NCBI RefSeq assembly: GCF_003367245.1
Contig: NZ_QRGR01000027.1
Span: 1 to 64,000, forward strand
Direction of reading: 5' to 3'
From: Pontibacter diazotrophicus
GTDB taxonomy: Bacteria; Bacteroidota; Bacteroidia; Cytophagales; Hymenobacteraceae
Length of the DNA stretch: 64,000 nucleotides
Shown here: positions 53,738-63,900 of the stretch, piece by piece
How the letters are laid out: every line of letters begins with the position of its first letter
Numbering within the stretch: position 1 is the stretch's first letter
Translations under genes and position numbers: made by a program
Notes under the pieces: generated by a model
What the model saw: only the letters and a program-made list of their open reading frames with translations
What the model was told of the DNA's origin: nothing
The model's database searches: none

Positions 53738-54268
53738 CTCTAATGCATTAACTAATAATATCGTTAAATTCTTTTATATATATACTTATATTTAATTGAA
53801 AGGTTTTGCAAATCCTTCTTTTTATTTCAAAACAAATGAAAACATTGGTAAGTTGCTTTTGAAGCGGATATTTTAGTGCATTTTGCTCTGCCTATTTCCA
53901 TCAAAAAGGGAATCAAGACATTCTTTCCCACTTTTCTTGTTTTAGATGGTTCTTACCGGATTTAATAGTCTGCCTAAACTGTTGGTATTTAAGCGAATTA
54001 TATTTTACCTTACCTGTGTTATTCGTTTGCTGTCGTTTCCAGAGAGATGTTCCTCGTTGCCTTACTGCTTCAGAAGCATCAAAAGCAGCAATATTTTAGC
54101 AAGCAGTACAGAGAGGAGGCTTCTTCTAAGATAGTAGGAATGAGCGGGCAGCCATATCTTTTCTATCATAGGTTGCTGATTAACAGACAAATCCCATATT
54201 AATTACAGCGTTTAAGAGCGGGATTAAACTTATCTATGCTGTTATGGGTTTAATTAAAATATTAGCTC

Positions 54269-54276
54269 TAATTTTG
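54269..54276 (+). promoter_or_regulatory. Predicted -7 element of the tatA operon
   Basis: TAATTTTG matches TAnnTTTG; the -33 region upstream is weak. Start near 54283, 19 bases before the first tatA ATG. Confidence 0.45.
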
Positions 54277-54301
54277 TAGCAATCATTTAAACATTTAAAA
54301 G

Positions 54302-54520
54302 ATGGAAATTACCAACACACTTTTGTTTATTGGAGGTCTCGGAGGCACAGAAATTTTCTTAATCCTCTTCGTTATCCTGCTTCTTTTCGGTGCTAAGCGT
54401 ATTCCTGAATTAGCCAGAGGCATGGGCCGCGGCATCCGTGAGTTCAAAGACGCAACGAAGGAAATTAAGAGCGATATCGAGAATTCAGTAAAAGACGACA
54501 GCCACACTACTACTAAGTAA
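54302..54520 (+). CDS. tatA: Twin-arginine translocase subunit TatA (copy 1)
   Basis: A 72-residue membrane protein of the Tat export pathway, which moves folded proteins across the inner membrane. A membrane helix ([16 protein letters not shown]) with the conserved FG hinge and an amphipathic helix ([22 protein letters not shown]) are followed by an acidic tail. It is TatA/E-type rather than TatB. A second copy follows 26 bases later; tatC is not in the window. Confidence 0.92.
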   Translation: MEITNTLLFIGGLGGTEIFLILFVILLLFGAKRIPELARGMGRGIREFKDATKEIKSDIENSVKDDSHTTTK

Positions 54521-54546
54521 TTCACCTATAAGCTTTCATTAGCTGT

Positions 54547-54765
54547 ATGTATCTTAGTACTGTATTCCTTTTCCTGGGGGACCTTGGAGGAGGAGAGATG
54601 CTTGTCGTTATGATGGCAGTGCTCTTATTGTTTGGTGCTGATAAAATTCCAAGTATAGCACGTTCTTTTGGGCGTGGCATGCGGGAGTTTAAAGATGCGA
54701 CCAATCAAATCAAAAACGAACTTGAACAATCCATCAAAGACGAACCTAAGTCAAAAATAGATTGA
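54547..54765 (+). CDS. tatA: Twin-arginine translocase subunit TatA (copy 2)
   Basis: Another 72-residue TatA/E-like protein with the same plan (GGGEMLVVMMAVLLLFG hinge, then ADKIPSIARSFGRGMREFKDAT). It is similar to the first copy in the amphipathic helix but differs in the membrane helix, so this is an old duplication; the two may form mixed pores or one may serve as TatB. Its stop codon (TGA) overlaps the TTG start of gatA. Confidence 0.9.
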   Translation: MYLSTVFLFLGDLGGGEMLVVMMAVLLLFGADKIPSIARSFGRGMREFKDATNQIKNELEQSIKDEPKSKID

Positions 54766-56198
54766 GACAGTATAACTCGCTACACGACATCCGCACGGAT
54801 ATCGCCAATGGGCAGATTACGTGCCGGCAACTGGTAGAACACTATCTACAGAACATCAAAGAAAAGGCAGAACTGAATGCCTTTCTGGAGGTATTTGAGC
54901 AGGAAGCAATTACGCAGGCAGACATCGTGGACCACAAAATTGCCAATGGTACAGCCGGGAAACTGGCTGGAATGGTCATCGGCATAAAAGATGTGCTTGC
55001 CTATAAGGGGCACAGTCTGCAAGCCTCCAGCAAAATCCTGGACGGCTTTAAATCACTCTACAATGCTTCGGCTGTTGAACGCCTGATCCAGGAAGACGCC
55101 ATTATCATCGGCCGCCAGAACTGTGACGAGTTTGCCATGGGCGCCTCTAACGAGTCATCTGCCTTCGGCAATGTGCTCAACGCAGACGACACCTCCCGTG
55201 TACCGGGGGGCTCTTCAGGTGGTTCGGCTGTGGCGGTGCAGGCCGACCTGTGCCTTGTTTCTATTGGTTCTGATACCGGTGGTTCTGTGCGCCAACCCGC
55301 TGCTTTCTGCGGTGTTGTCGGTTTTAAACCTACCTATTCCCGTATTTCACGTTATGGCCTTATCGCCTACGCCTCTTCTTTCGACCAGATTGGGTTTATA
55401 GCGAAGAGCGTGGCCGATGCAGCATTGCTGCTGGAGGTAGTAGCCGGCAAAGACGGTATGGATAGTACCGCCAGCGAGCGCGACGTGCCTGCTTATAGCG
55501 AGTTACTTTCTACTGACAAGAAATATAAAATCGGCTACATCCGCGACTGCTTCGAAAACGAAGGCCTTGATGCGGAAGTGAAAGAGGCTATACTGGGTGT
55601 AAAAGAGATGTTGAAAGACGATGGACACCAGGTAGAGGCGGTAGATTTCCCCTACCTCGACTACATTGTGCCCACGTACTACATCCTCACCACTGCCGAA
55701 GCCAGTTCTAACCTAGGCCGCTACGACGGTGTGAAGTATGGCTTCCGGTCTGGAAACGTGACGGATCTGACCTCACTCTATAAAAAGACCCGGGCCGAAG
55801 GCTTTGGGCATGAGGTGCAGCGCCGCATCATGCTGGGTACTTTTGTACTGAGTGCCGACTACTATGATGCCTACTACACCAAGGCACAAAAAGTGAGACG
55901 ACTGATTAAAGAGAAGACGGACGAGTTGCTTCAGGAATACGATTTTCTTATCTTGCCTACAGCTCCTACAACTGCCTTTAAAATTGGGGAGAATATAGAA
56001 AATCCGTTGGCCATGTACCTGGCCGATATCTTTACAGTTCAGGCCTCACTTGCAGGTGTGCCAGCCATTTCTATTCCGGCTGGTCGCGATGCTAACGGCC
56101 TGTCCATTGGGTTGCAGTTAATGACCCGCTCATTCGAAGAGCCGCAGCTGCTGGCTTTCTCGAATTATATCATGGACAAGATAACCGTTGAAGCATAG
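54762..56198 (+). CDS. gatA: Asp-tRNA(Asn)/Glu-tRNA(Gln) amidotransferase subunit A
   Basis: A 478-residue amidase-signature enzyme that, with GatB and GatC, frees ammonia from Gln and amidates mischarged tRNAs. The Ser-cisSer-Lys triad is present: Lys in VIGIKDVLAYKG, Ser in SDTGGSVRQPAAF and the loop in VPGGSSGGSAVAV. The frame begins with TTG at 54762, overlapping the TGA of tatA copy 2 (TTGA), and gives the normal N-terminus (RQYNSLHDIRTDI). No ATG fits, so a TTG start with translational coupling is likely. gatB and gatC lie elsewhere. Confidence 0.92.
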   Translation: MRQYNSLHDIRTDIANGQITCRQLVEHYLQNIKEKAELNAFLEVFEQEAITQADIVDHKIANGTAGKLAGMVIGIKDVLAYKGHSLQASSKILDGFKSLYNASAVERLIQEDAIIIGRQNCDEFAMGASNESSAFGNVLNADDTSRVPGGSSGGSAVAVQADLCLVSIGSDTGGSVRQPAAFCGVVGFKPTYSRISRYGLIAYASSFDQIGFIAKSVADAALLLEVVAGKDGMDSTASERDVPAYSELLSTDKKYKIGYIRDCFENEGLDAEVKEAILGVKEMLKDDGHQVEAVDFPYLDYIVPTYYILTTAEASSNLGRYDGVKYGFRSGNVTDLTSLYKKTRAEGFGHEVQRRIMLGTFVLSADYYDAYYTKAQKVRRLIKEKTDELLQEYDFLILPTAPTTAFKIGENIENPLAMYLADIFTVQASLAGVPAISIPAGRDANGLSIGLQLMTRSFEEPQLLAFSNYIMDKITVEA

Positions 56199-56208
56199 AT
56201 AAAATGCC

Positions 56209-57795
56209 ATGACCTACACAAAATTCTTTACACTGCTCACGGCTGTGGTCTGTAGCGTATGGGGAAACAACACCCCTGCTCTCGGCCACGGCCGTTTGCT
56301 TGAAACGCCGTTTACAGCAGTAGGCGACACTTTAAAGGGCAAGACAGCCACCACATCCTTATCCCCGGAAGAGGAGGCCCTGCTGGTGGAACATATCCCG
56401 AACGTGCCCAACGACTTGATTGCCGACAGGCTGAGTTGCATTGAAACGGAGATTCCGCTTGAGTTCAACAATTATGTGAGGAATTTTATTGACTACTTTA
56501 CCATCAGGAACAGGAAGTATTCCCGCATGATGCTCACGCGCGAGAACGTATACTTTCCGATGTATGAGAAGTATCTCAAAAAGCATAACATGCCGATGGA
56601 GCTAAAGTATCTCTCCATCGTAGAATCAGGACTTAACCCCAAAGCACAATCACCGGTAGGAGCAGCGGGTCTGTGGCAGTTCATGAAGCCGACCGCCGGC
56701 GACTTTGGCTTGAAATTCAACCAGTACATTGACGAGCGCCTGGACCCTGAGAAATCGACCGAAGCAGCCCTTAAGTTCCTGCGCCGCCTGCACAACACCT
56801 ACGGCGACTGGGAACTGGCCATGGCCGCCTATAACTGTGGCCCCGGCAACGTGAACAAAGCTATCCGCAAAGCTGGTGGCGGCAAAAAGACGTTCTGGGA
56901 GATATTCCCGTACCTGCCGAAAGAAACCCGCGGCTATATACCGTCCATGACGGCTGTTATCTATACCATGCATCATGCCGGTGACCATAACATTTTCTCC
57001 GACTCCATTCTGTATCAGCCACAGGTAGCCTACCTGGAAGTAACACAGGAACTGGATTTAGACAGGCTCGCTGCTGAACTGCATGTCACCCCGGCAGAAC
57101 TGATGGCCCTGAACCCGGAGATAAAGAGCACGACTATACCGAAGCACCTGCGCAACTACAAACTGCGCATACCGGCAGAGCGTGCTCCCTTACTAGCCTC
57201 TGTGGAAGATAAGAGCTGTATTATGTTAGCCGCTGCTCCTGTAAGCGAACCAGTCAGGAGAAACGAGCCAGCCGAAACCCCGGTGTTACTGGCATCTGCT
57301 AAAACGGAGAAGCCGGCAGATAAAAAGGCTGGAAAAGCAACTGAGAAAGCTGTGGACAAAGAGGATGAAACAGCAATAGCTGGAGCTACTCCTGCAGCTG
57401 ATAAAAAATTAACGTACACAGTACAACGTGGCGATAACCTGACGCAGATTGCCTTGCGCCACCAGGTTACAATTGCACAGCTAAAAGAATGGAACGACCT
57501 GAAGGGCAGCAGCATTAAGCCAGACCAGAAACTGGTTATATACAAGCAGGCTACCGCAGAAGAAGAACCCGTTTTGCTTGCCTCTAACGAGGAAGTGCAG
57601 CCAGCCGCCAAAGCAACTACCAAACAGGTAAAAGAAAGCGTGCAGGCAGAGCAGGTTATTCACCATGTACAGCCTGGCGATACACTTTGGAACATCTCCC
57701 GCAAGTATGACGGCATTAGCATTGAGCAAATCAAGAAGCTGAACAAGCTTAAGTCTGATAACCTGAAGCCTGGCCAGAAGCTCATCCTGAGTTAA
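56209..57795 (+). CDS. mltD: Membrane-bound lytic transglycosylase D-like protein
   Basis: A 528-residue exported protein that cleaves peptidoglycan to 1,6-anhydro ends. After a signal peptide (about 1-25) comes a lysozyme-like SLT domain (about 100-265) with the catalytic Glu in SIVESGLNP and the motifs AAGLWQFMKPTA, LDPEKSTEAA and MAAYNCGPGNVNKA. An Ala/Glu/Lys linker leads to two LysM domains (about 400-445 YTVQRGDNLTQIALRHQV, and 480-528 HHVQPGDTLWNISRKYDG) that bind peptidoglycan. No lipobox is seen. It follows gatA by ten bases and ends the unit. Confidence 0.9.
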   Translation: MTYTKFFTLLTAVVCSVWGNNTPALGHGRLLETPFTAVGDTLKGKTATTSLSPEEEALLVEHIPNVPNDLIADRLSCIETEIPLEFNNYVRNFIDYFTIRNRKYSRMMLTRENVYFPMYEKYLKKHNMPMELKYLSIVESGLNPKAQSPVGAAGLWQFMKPTAGDFGLKFNQYIDERLDPEKSTEAALKFLRRLHNTYGDWELAMAAYNCGPGNVNKAIRKAGGGKKTFWEIFPYLPKETRGYIPSMTAVIYTMHHAGDHNIFSDSILYQPQVAYLEVTQELDLDRLAAELHVTPAELMALNPEIKSTTIPKHLRNYKLRIPAERAPLLASVEDKSCIMLAAAPVSEPVRRNEPAETPVLLASAKTEKPADKKAGKATEKAVDKEDETAIAGATPAADKKLTYTVQRGDNLTQIALRHQVTIAQLKEWNDLKGSSIKPDQKLVIYKQATAEEEPVLLASNEEVQPAAKATTKQVKESVQAEQVIHHVQPGDTLWNISRKYDGISIEQIKKLNKLKSDNLKPGQKLILS

Positions 57796-57814
57796 CAACT
57801 TCCGTTCCCTTTAA

Positions 57815-57850
57815 AAAGAGCACCCTCTGCAGAAGAGGGTGCTCTTTGTT
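57815..57850 (+). terminator. Intrinsic terminator after mltD
   Basis: AAAGAGCACCCTCT (57815-57828) pairs perfectly with AGAGGGTGCTCTTT (57834-57847) around a 5-base loop, with more T's following. Confidence 0.9.
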
Positions 57851-57923
57851 TATCAGCAGGTTAAGGTATTGTAATTTGTACTAAAAAATTGTTAAATTCT
57901 GCTCTATAAACTATTGCACCCCT

Positions 57924-57931
57924 TATCTTTG
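57924..57931 (+). promoter_or_regulatory. Predicted -7 element of the maeB operon
   Basis: TATCTTTG matches TAnnTTTG exactly; the -33 region has no clear TTG. Start near 57938, about 107 bases before the ATG. Confidence 0.4.
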
Positions 57932-58044
57932 GAAGCTCAACTTGTATAACCGGCAAATTCTTTTAAAATTGGACTTTAGCCACACAAGAGCCAAAGCCAT
58001 TCTGCCAAGGCAGAAAACCTACAATACAAACAACAAACGCATTT

Positions 58045-60318
58045 ATGATCAAAGTAAACAGAGAGGACGCACTCAACTATCACATGGACGGCAAACCCGG
58101 GAAAATTGAGGTAGTACCAACCAAGATGCTAAGCACCCAGCATGATTTGGCACTGGCCTACTCCCCTGGCGTTGCGGAACCATGCAAAGAAATTCATGCA
58201 GATAAGGAAAATGTATATAAGTATACGGCCAAAGGCAACCTCGTTGGTGTCATCTCTAATGGAACGGCAGTATTAGGATTGGGCAATATCGGACCGGACG
58301 CGTCTAAGCCGGTAATGGAAGGGAAAGGCGTACTCTTCAAGAAGTTTGCAGGCATTGATGTATTTGATATAGAGATAGACTGTACCGACCCAGATGAGTT
58401 TATCCGCATCGTAAAATCACTGGAGCCAACGTTTGGCGGCATTAACCTGGAAGACATCAGGGCGCCGGAGAGTTTTAAGATAGAGGTAGCCCTGAAAGAG
58501 CAGATGAATATTCCGCTGATGCACGATGACCAGCATGGCACGGCCATCATCTCTGCAGCGGCTCTTCTGAATGCCCTTGAGCTGACAGGAAAGAAAATAG
58601 AGGAGATAAAGGTGGTGATGAATGGCGCCGGCGCCGCCGCTATTGCCTGTGCCAAACTCTATGTAGCCCTCGGCATGAAGATGGACAACATGGTGATGTT
58701 GGACAGAGAAGGTGTCGTGCACCCAGACCGTGATGACCTGGATATATACAAGGCACAGTTCGTGACCACGCGCAAAGTAAGAACACTTGCAGAAGCCATG
58801 AAAGATGCTGATGTATTTGTAGGACTTTCAGCGGGCAATGTGCTGGCACCGGAGTTGGTGAAGACGATGGCAGCTGACCCGATTATTTTTGCGCTGGCTA
58901 ATCCTGATCCGGAGATCCCTTACAATGTGGCAATGTCTACGCGCGATGATTTGATTATGGCCACAGGCCGTTCAGACCATCCTAACCAGGTAAACAACGT
59001 GCTGGGCTTCCCTTACATTTTCAGAGGAGCCCTTGATGTGCGTGCCACAGAGATAAACGAGGAAATGAAACTGGCCGCTGTACATGCGCTGGCCAATTTA
59101 GCCAAAGAGCCCGTGCCTGATGTGGTACTGAAAGCATACAGTGACACCACCATTAACTTCGGTCGCACTTACCTTATTCCAAAACCCCTGGACACACGCC
59201 TGATTACCACCATATCACCGGCAGTGGCGAAAGCAGCTATGGACAGTGGTGTGGCCAAGCACCCTATCAGCGACTGGGAGGCGTATGAGCAGGAGCTAAA
59301 GGAACGCATCGGAATCGATCAGAAGCTGATGACCCGCATCATAAACCAGGCGAAGAAAGACCCGAAGACAGTTGTGTTTACGGAGGCCGACAACTACAAG
59401 ATCCTGAAGGCGGCCCAGATTGTAAAAGAGCAGCGCATTGCTAATCCAATACTGCTGGGTAACCGCGAAACCATAGAGGCCATCATTGCAGAGCATAAAA
59501 TGGACCTGCAAGGGGTAAAGATCATGGATACGTACCAGGAAGATGCCAGACGGGAGGAATACGGTCAGTTACTATATGAGAAGCGTCAACGAAAGGGCCT
59601 GACCCTGTTCGACGCCAAGCGCCTGATGCGCGACCGCAACTACTTTGGTAGTATGATGCTGAACAATGGCGAGGCAGATGCGCTGATCTCCGGTCTTACC
59701 CGCGATTACTCCAAGACTATTTTACCGGCACTGCAGGTAGTAGGTGTGGAAGAAGGAGTAAACAAGGTGGCAGGTATGTACATTATCCTGAGCCAGCGGG
59801 AGCCTTTCTTCTTTGCGGATACCACTGTAAACCTGAACCCAACTGCTGATGAACTGGTTGACATTATTGGTTTAACAGCCCGTACCGTTAAGTTTTTCGA
59901 CACAGAGCCGCGCGTGGCCATGCTGTCTTACTCTAACTTTGGATCAGTACGCGGGGACGTGCCAAACAAAGCAGCAGAGGCTGTACGAAAGGCAAAGCAA
60001 CGCTACCCTGAGCTTCTGCTAGATGGTGAAATGCAGGCGAATACAGCCCTGAACCGCAACCTGCTCCGCGAGCATTACCCGTTCAGCGAGTTGGCTGAGA
60101 AAGGCGCCAATACCCTGGTATTCCCGGACCTGGCTTCCGGCAATATTGCTTACAAAGTGCTGCAGGAGATTGGGGGCGCTGAGGTAATCGGTCCGGTACT
60201 GATGGGGATGCGCAAACCGGTACATATTCTACAGTTAGGCTCTTCTATCCGCGAAATCGTGAATATTGTGTCCATCGCCGTTGTGGATGCCCAGAACTAC
60301 AATAACCAACACCTATAG
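58045..60318 (+). CDS. maeB: NADP-dependent malic enzyme (MaeB type)
   Basis: A 757-residue enzyme that oxidatively decarboxylates malate to pyruvate, supplying NADPH. The N-terminal malic domain (about 1-420) has YSPGVAEPC, the metal motif [13 protein letters not shown] and DDQHGTAI, and an NAD(P) fold with [12 protein letters not shown]. The C-terminal half (about 430-757) is a phosphotransacetylase-like domain, thought to be regulatory. Length is normal for the fused form. ruvA begins directly after the stop. Confidence 0.95.
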   Translation: MIKVNREDALNYHMDGKPGKIEVVPTKMLSTQHDLALAYSPGVAEPCKEIHADKENVYKYTAKGNLVGVISNGTAVLGLGNIGPDASKPVMEGKGVLFKKFAGIDVFDIEIDCTDPDEFIRIVKSLEPTFGGINLEDIRAPESFKIEVALKEQMNIPLMHDDQHGTAIISAAALLNALELTGKKIEEIKVVMNGAGAAAIACAKLYVALGMKMDNMVMLDREGVVHPDRDDLDIYKAQFVTTRKVRTLAEAMKDADVFVGLSAGNVLAPELVKTMAADPIIFALANPDPEIPYNVAMSTRDDLIMATGRSDHPNQVNNVLGFPYIFRGALDVRATEINEEMKLAAVHALANLAKEPVPDVVLKAYSDTTINFGRTYLIPKPLDTRLITTISPAVAKAAMDSGVAKHPISDWEAYEQELKERIGIDQKLMTRIINQAKKDPKTVVFTEADNYKILKAAQIVKEQRIANPILLGNRETIEAIIAEHKMDLQGVKIMDTYQEDARREEYGQLLYEKRQRKGLTLFDAKRLMRDRNYFGSMMLNNGEADALISGLTRDYSKTILPALQVVGVEEGVNKVAGMYIILSQREPFFFADTTVNLNPTADELVDIIGLTARTVKFFDTEPRVAMLSYSNFGSVRGDVPNKAAEAVRKAKQRYPELLLDGEMQANTALNRNLLREHYPFSELAEKGANTLVFPDLASGNIAYKVLQEIGGAEVIGPVLMGMRKPVHILQLGSSIREIVNIVSIAVVDAQNYNNQHL

Positions 60319-60909
60319 ATGATAGCCTATATTGATGGCAAACTAACGCACAAAGACCCGACTTATGTCATTATAGACGTAGGGGGCGTAGGTTACCAGA
60401 TAAAAGTTTCGCTGAACACATACTCTTCGCTGCCAGCCAGTGAGCGCTGTAAGCTGCATACGCACCTGCACATAAAGGAAGATGCACATACGCTCTTTGG
60501 TTTTACCACAGCGGCCGAAAAGGAATTGTTTCTGCTTTTGATATCTATTTCAGGCGTGGGCCCCAATACGGGGCTCATGATCCTGTCTTCTTTGTCTGTG
60601 GAGGAAGTGCAGCAGGCCATTGCGAGAGAGGATGTGCGGACCATTCAGCAGGTGAAGGGGATTGGGGCCAAAACGGCGCAACGTATCATTCTGGAGCTAA
60701 AAGATAAAGTCAGGAAAGAGGCCATGATATCGGATGCCGGAGTGCCTGTTGCGGCACACAATATGAACCGTTCCGAAGCGTTATCTGCATTAGTAACCTT
60801 AGGATTTGCGAAGAACGTGGCTGAGAAAACGCTTGACGCTATCGTGAAACGCGAAGGCGGGAATCTGAGCGTAGAGGAGTTGATTAAGTTTGCGTTGAAG
60901 TCTTCATAA
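60319..60909 (+). CDS. ruvA: Holliday junction branch migration protein RuvA
   Basis: A 196-residue subunit that binds Holliday junctions as a tetramer and guides the RuvB helicase. Domain I (OB fold, MIAYIDGKL to about 62), domain II with two helix-hairpin-helix motifs (ISISGVGPNTGLMIL and VKGIGAKTAQRIILELKDK) and domain III (about 150-196, ALVTLGFAKNVAEKTL) are complete. Its ATG abuts the maeB stop with no gap, and sprA follows 16 bases later. Confidence 0.94.
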   Translation: MIAYIDGKLTHKDPTYVIIDVGGVGYQIKVSLNTYSSLPASERCKLHTHLHIKEDAHTLFGFTTAAEKELFLLLISISGVGPNTGLMILSSLSVEEVQQAIAREDVRTIQQVKGIGAKTAQRIILELKDKVRKEAMISDAGVPVAAHNMNRSEALSALVTLGFAKNVAEKTLDAIVKREGGNLSVEELIKFALKSS

Positions 60910-60925
60910 GAGCATATATCCAATT

Positions 60926-63900
60926 TTGATCTGGAAAAGTAAAAAAAGTAACCTGCTTCTGGCGGTTGCCACTATTTCTATGCTGGGCTGGTGGTCACAG
61001 GCAGAAGAGTTGCGCTCTACCAATAGATTCAGATTAACTATTCTTAATAACCTCCCGCTCCAGGACACGGTGAAGACAGACACCTCCAAGGTGCAGTACA
61101 TACCGAGCCGGAAGCCCACGTTTGTGCCTGCCGACAGGTATGGAAATCCGTTCAGTACCCGGTCCAGTTCCTCCCCCCTGCTACTGGGCCAGCCCGGCAA
61201 TGTGCAGTTAAACGTGGAATTGGACGATAGCCTGGGGCTATACAACATCACCGAAACTATGGGTGATGTGAACTACCGGCCACCATCATCAATGAGCCTG
61301 AAGGAGTACTCGGAGTGGCAGCAACGCGAGGCCATCCGCAACTACTGGCGCGCCAAGTCTGCCGGCCTGGATGGCGAGAGCGTGGTCAGCAGCAGTCGCC
61401 TCATTCCAAAGCTATATATAAGCCCGGTGTTCGACCGGATTTTCGGTGGCAACTACGTGGATATTCAGCCCAACGGTAACGTATCCCTTAAATTTGGCGC
61501 ACGCTTTAACCGCAACGAGAACCCGACTATTCCACTCAGCCAGCAGCGCACCGGCGACTTTGATTTTGAGCAGAACATCTCCCTGAACCTGGTAGGTAAG
61601 ATAGGGGATAAAATGCGCCTGAACTTTAACTGGGACAACAACGCCAACTTCGACTTTGAGAATAACATGAAGTTGGATTATACCGGCTATGAGGAAGAAA
61701 TTGTGCGCAAGGTAGAGGCAGGTAACGTGAGCCTGCCGCTCAACAACTCCCTGATTATGGGTGCCCAGAACCTGTTTGGTATTAAAACCCAGTTGCAGTT
61801 CGGCCGCCTGGGTGTTACCACGATTGCGTCCAGTGTGCGGGGCACAAACGATGAGGTGGTAGTACAGAACGGTGCCCAGAACAGGCCCTTTTCTATCCGG
61901 GTAGATGAGTATGACAACAACCGTCACTTCTTCCTGTCGCAGTTCTTCAGGGGCCGCTATGACCAGACTTTGCGAAACCTGCCGCTGGTGAACTCCGGCA
62001 TCGTTATCCGCCGCATTGAGTTATATGTAACCAACAGCAACCGCTCTACAGAGAACCTGCGCAACATGGTGGCTTATATGGACCTGGGCGAGGCTGATCC
62101 TTTCCGTGATCAGTTTGAAGGCACCAGACCACCCACAGCACCTGCCGACAACGCAGTAAACACCCTGTACAGCCAGATTGCCCGTAACAACACCGCCCGT
62201 AACAGTTCGCAGGTAGATACTTACCTGAACAGCCTCGGCCTCCAGAAAGGAATTGACTTTGAGCATGTGCGCGCCCGCAGGCTGGATGCCCGGGAGTATA
62301 AGTTCAACCCGCAGTTAGGCTATATCTCGCTGAACACCGTGCTCCTGCCAGACCAGGTGCTGGGGGTGGCGTTTGAGTATACCTATAACGGCAAAACCTA
62401 CCAGGTGGGAGAACTGATGGATGATTACCAGAACCTGGATGCAGAGCAGGTTATCCATATGAAATTGCTGCGGGCTACTAACCCCTCCCTCGAATACCCT
62501 ACCTGGGACCTGATGATGAAAAACGTTTACAGCCTGGACGCCACGCAGATAACACGGGAGAACTTCCAGTTGCAGATAGTTTATAAAGACGATGAGACGG
62601 GCGTAGACATCACCAGCCTGAAAGAACCAAGCCCTATTCAGAACATACCGCTGGTGGAGGTCCTGAACCTGGACAATGTCAACACGAACAACGACAAGCC
62701 AAGCGACGGTAACTTCGACTTCCTGCCAGGTATTACCATTGACCCGGAATCCGGCCGTATCTACTTTCCGCAGGTAGAGCCCTTCGGCGATTACCTGGCA
62801 GAAAAGCTGGCGGGCCGCCCCGAGTTGATAGAGCGGTATGTGTTCCAGGAACTGTATGACCAGACGCAGACCGACGCGCAGCAGAATAACGTGAAGGCCA
62901 AATTTTACCTGAATGGCCGTTTCCAGGCTTCATCCGCTGACGAAATCATGCTGCCGGGCTTCCGTATTGCAGAGGGTTCTGTGGCAGTATACTCCGGCGG
63001 TACCCGCCTGGAGGAGGGCACAGACTACCAGGTGTTTTATGATATGGGCCGCATCAAAATTCTCAACCCCAGCTACATCAGCTCGGCAAACGACCTGCGC
63101 GTGACCTATGAGAAAGCTGAACTCCTGAACATACAGCCCCGCACCATGCTGGGCGCCCGCTTCGATTACCGCCTGAGCGACGACATTAACCTGGGGGCAA
63201 CGGTACTGAGCATAAACGAGCAGGCCTTCATTAACCGCGTGAGCATTGGCGACGAGCCTACCAACAATACCATCTATGGCTTTGATGTAAACCTGCAGAA
63301 AGAGTCCCGGTTCCTGACAAAGCTAACAGACGCGATTCCGCTGATCGACACCAAAGTACCGTCTCTGGTTACCTTTAGTGGTGAGTTCGCCCAACTGGTA
63401 CCTGCCAAGTCGAAGTCTAACGCCAACGAAGACGGTGCCTCCTACATCGATGACTTCGAGGGAGCCGAGACACCTTATAACCTCGGCGGATTTAGCAATA
63501 ACAATTGGCGGCTGGCTGCCACACCTGCTCCGCTTGTGCCGGGAGCGGGCCTGGCCTATTCCTATAACCGCGCCAAATTAGCCTGGTATACCATTGACCA
63601 GATCTTCTACCGCAACAGAGACAACCTGAAGCCATCCAACATTACGGATAAAGACTTGGAAAACCATTATGTACGCGGCGTACGGCGCCAGGAAGTGTTC
63701 CCGGGTCGTGATGCGGAGGTTTCCAATACCTTTGAATACACCTTTGACCTGGCCTACTACCCACGGGAGCGGGGACAGTATAACTACAACCCAAACCTGA
63801 CGCCGCAGGGTCTCTTAGCAGATGACCCGCGCAACAACTGGGGCGGTATCAGCAGGGAAATATCTTTTGACACAGACTTCGACAATGCCAATATTGAGTA

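Larger units (their letters stand above)
53484..54301. other. Long gene-free AT-rich region
   Basis: About 820 bases with no supported protein gene. It contains the candidate small RNA at 53605-53703 on the minus strand, very AT-rich sequence around 53740-53900, and the tatA promoter at the right end. Short frames at 53438-53743 and 53946-54134 show no features of real genes. Confidence 0.5.

Noticed and set aside
53438-53743. 101-codon plus-strand frame after the EnvC-like gene
   Set aside because: It starts inside the terminator hairpin of the preceding gene, has no protein-like pattern, and spans the candidate small RNA region with its hairpin and AT-rich sequence.
53946-54134. 62-codon plus-strand frame before tatA
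   Set aside because: No motif, no nearby promoter and a composition like random AT-rich sequence.
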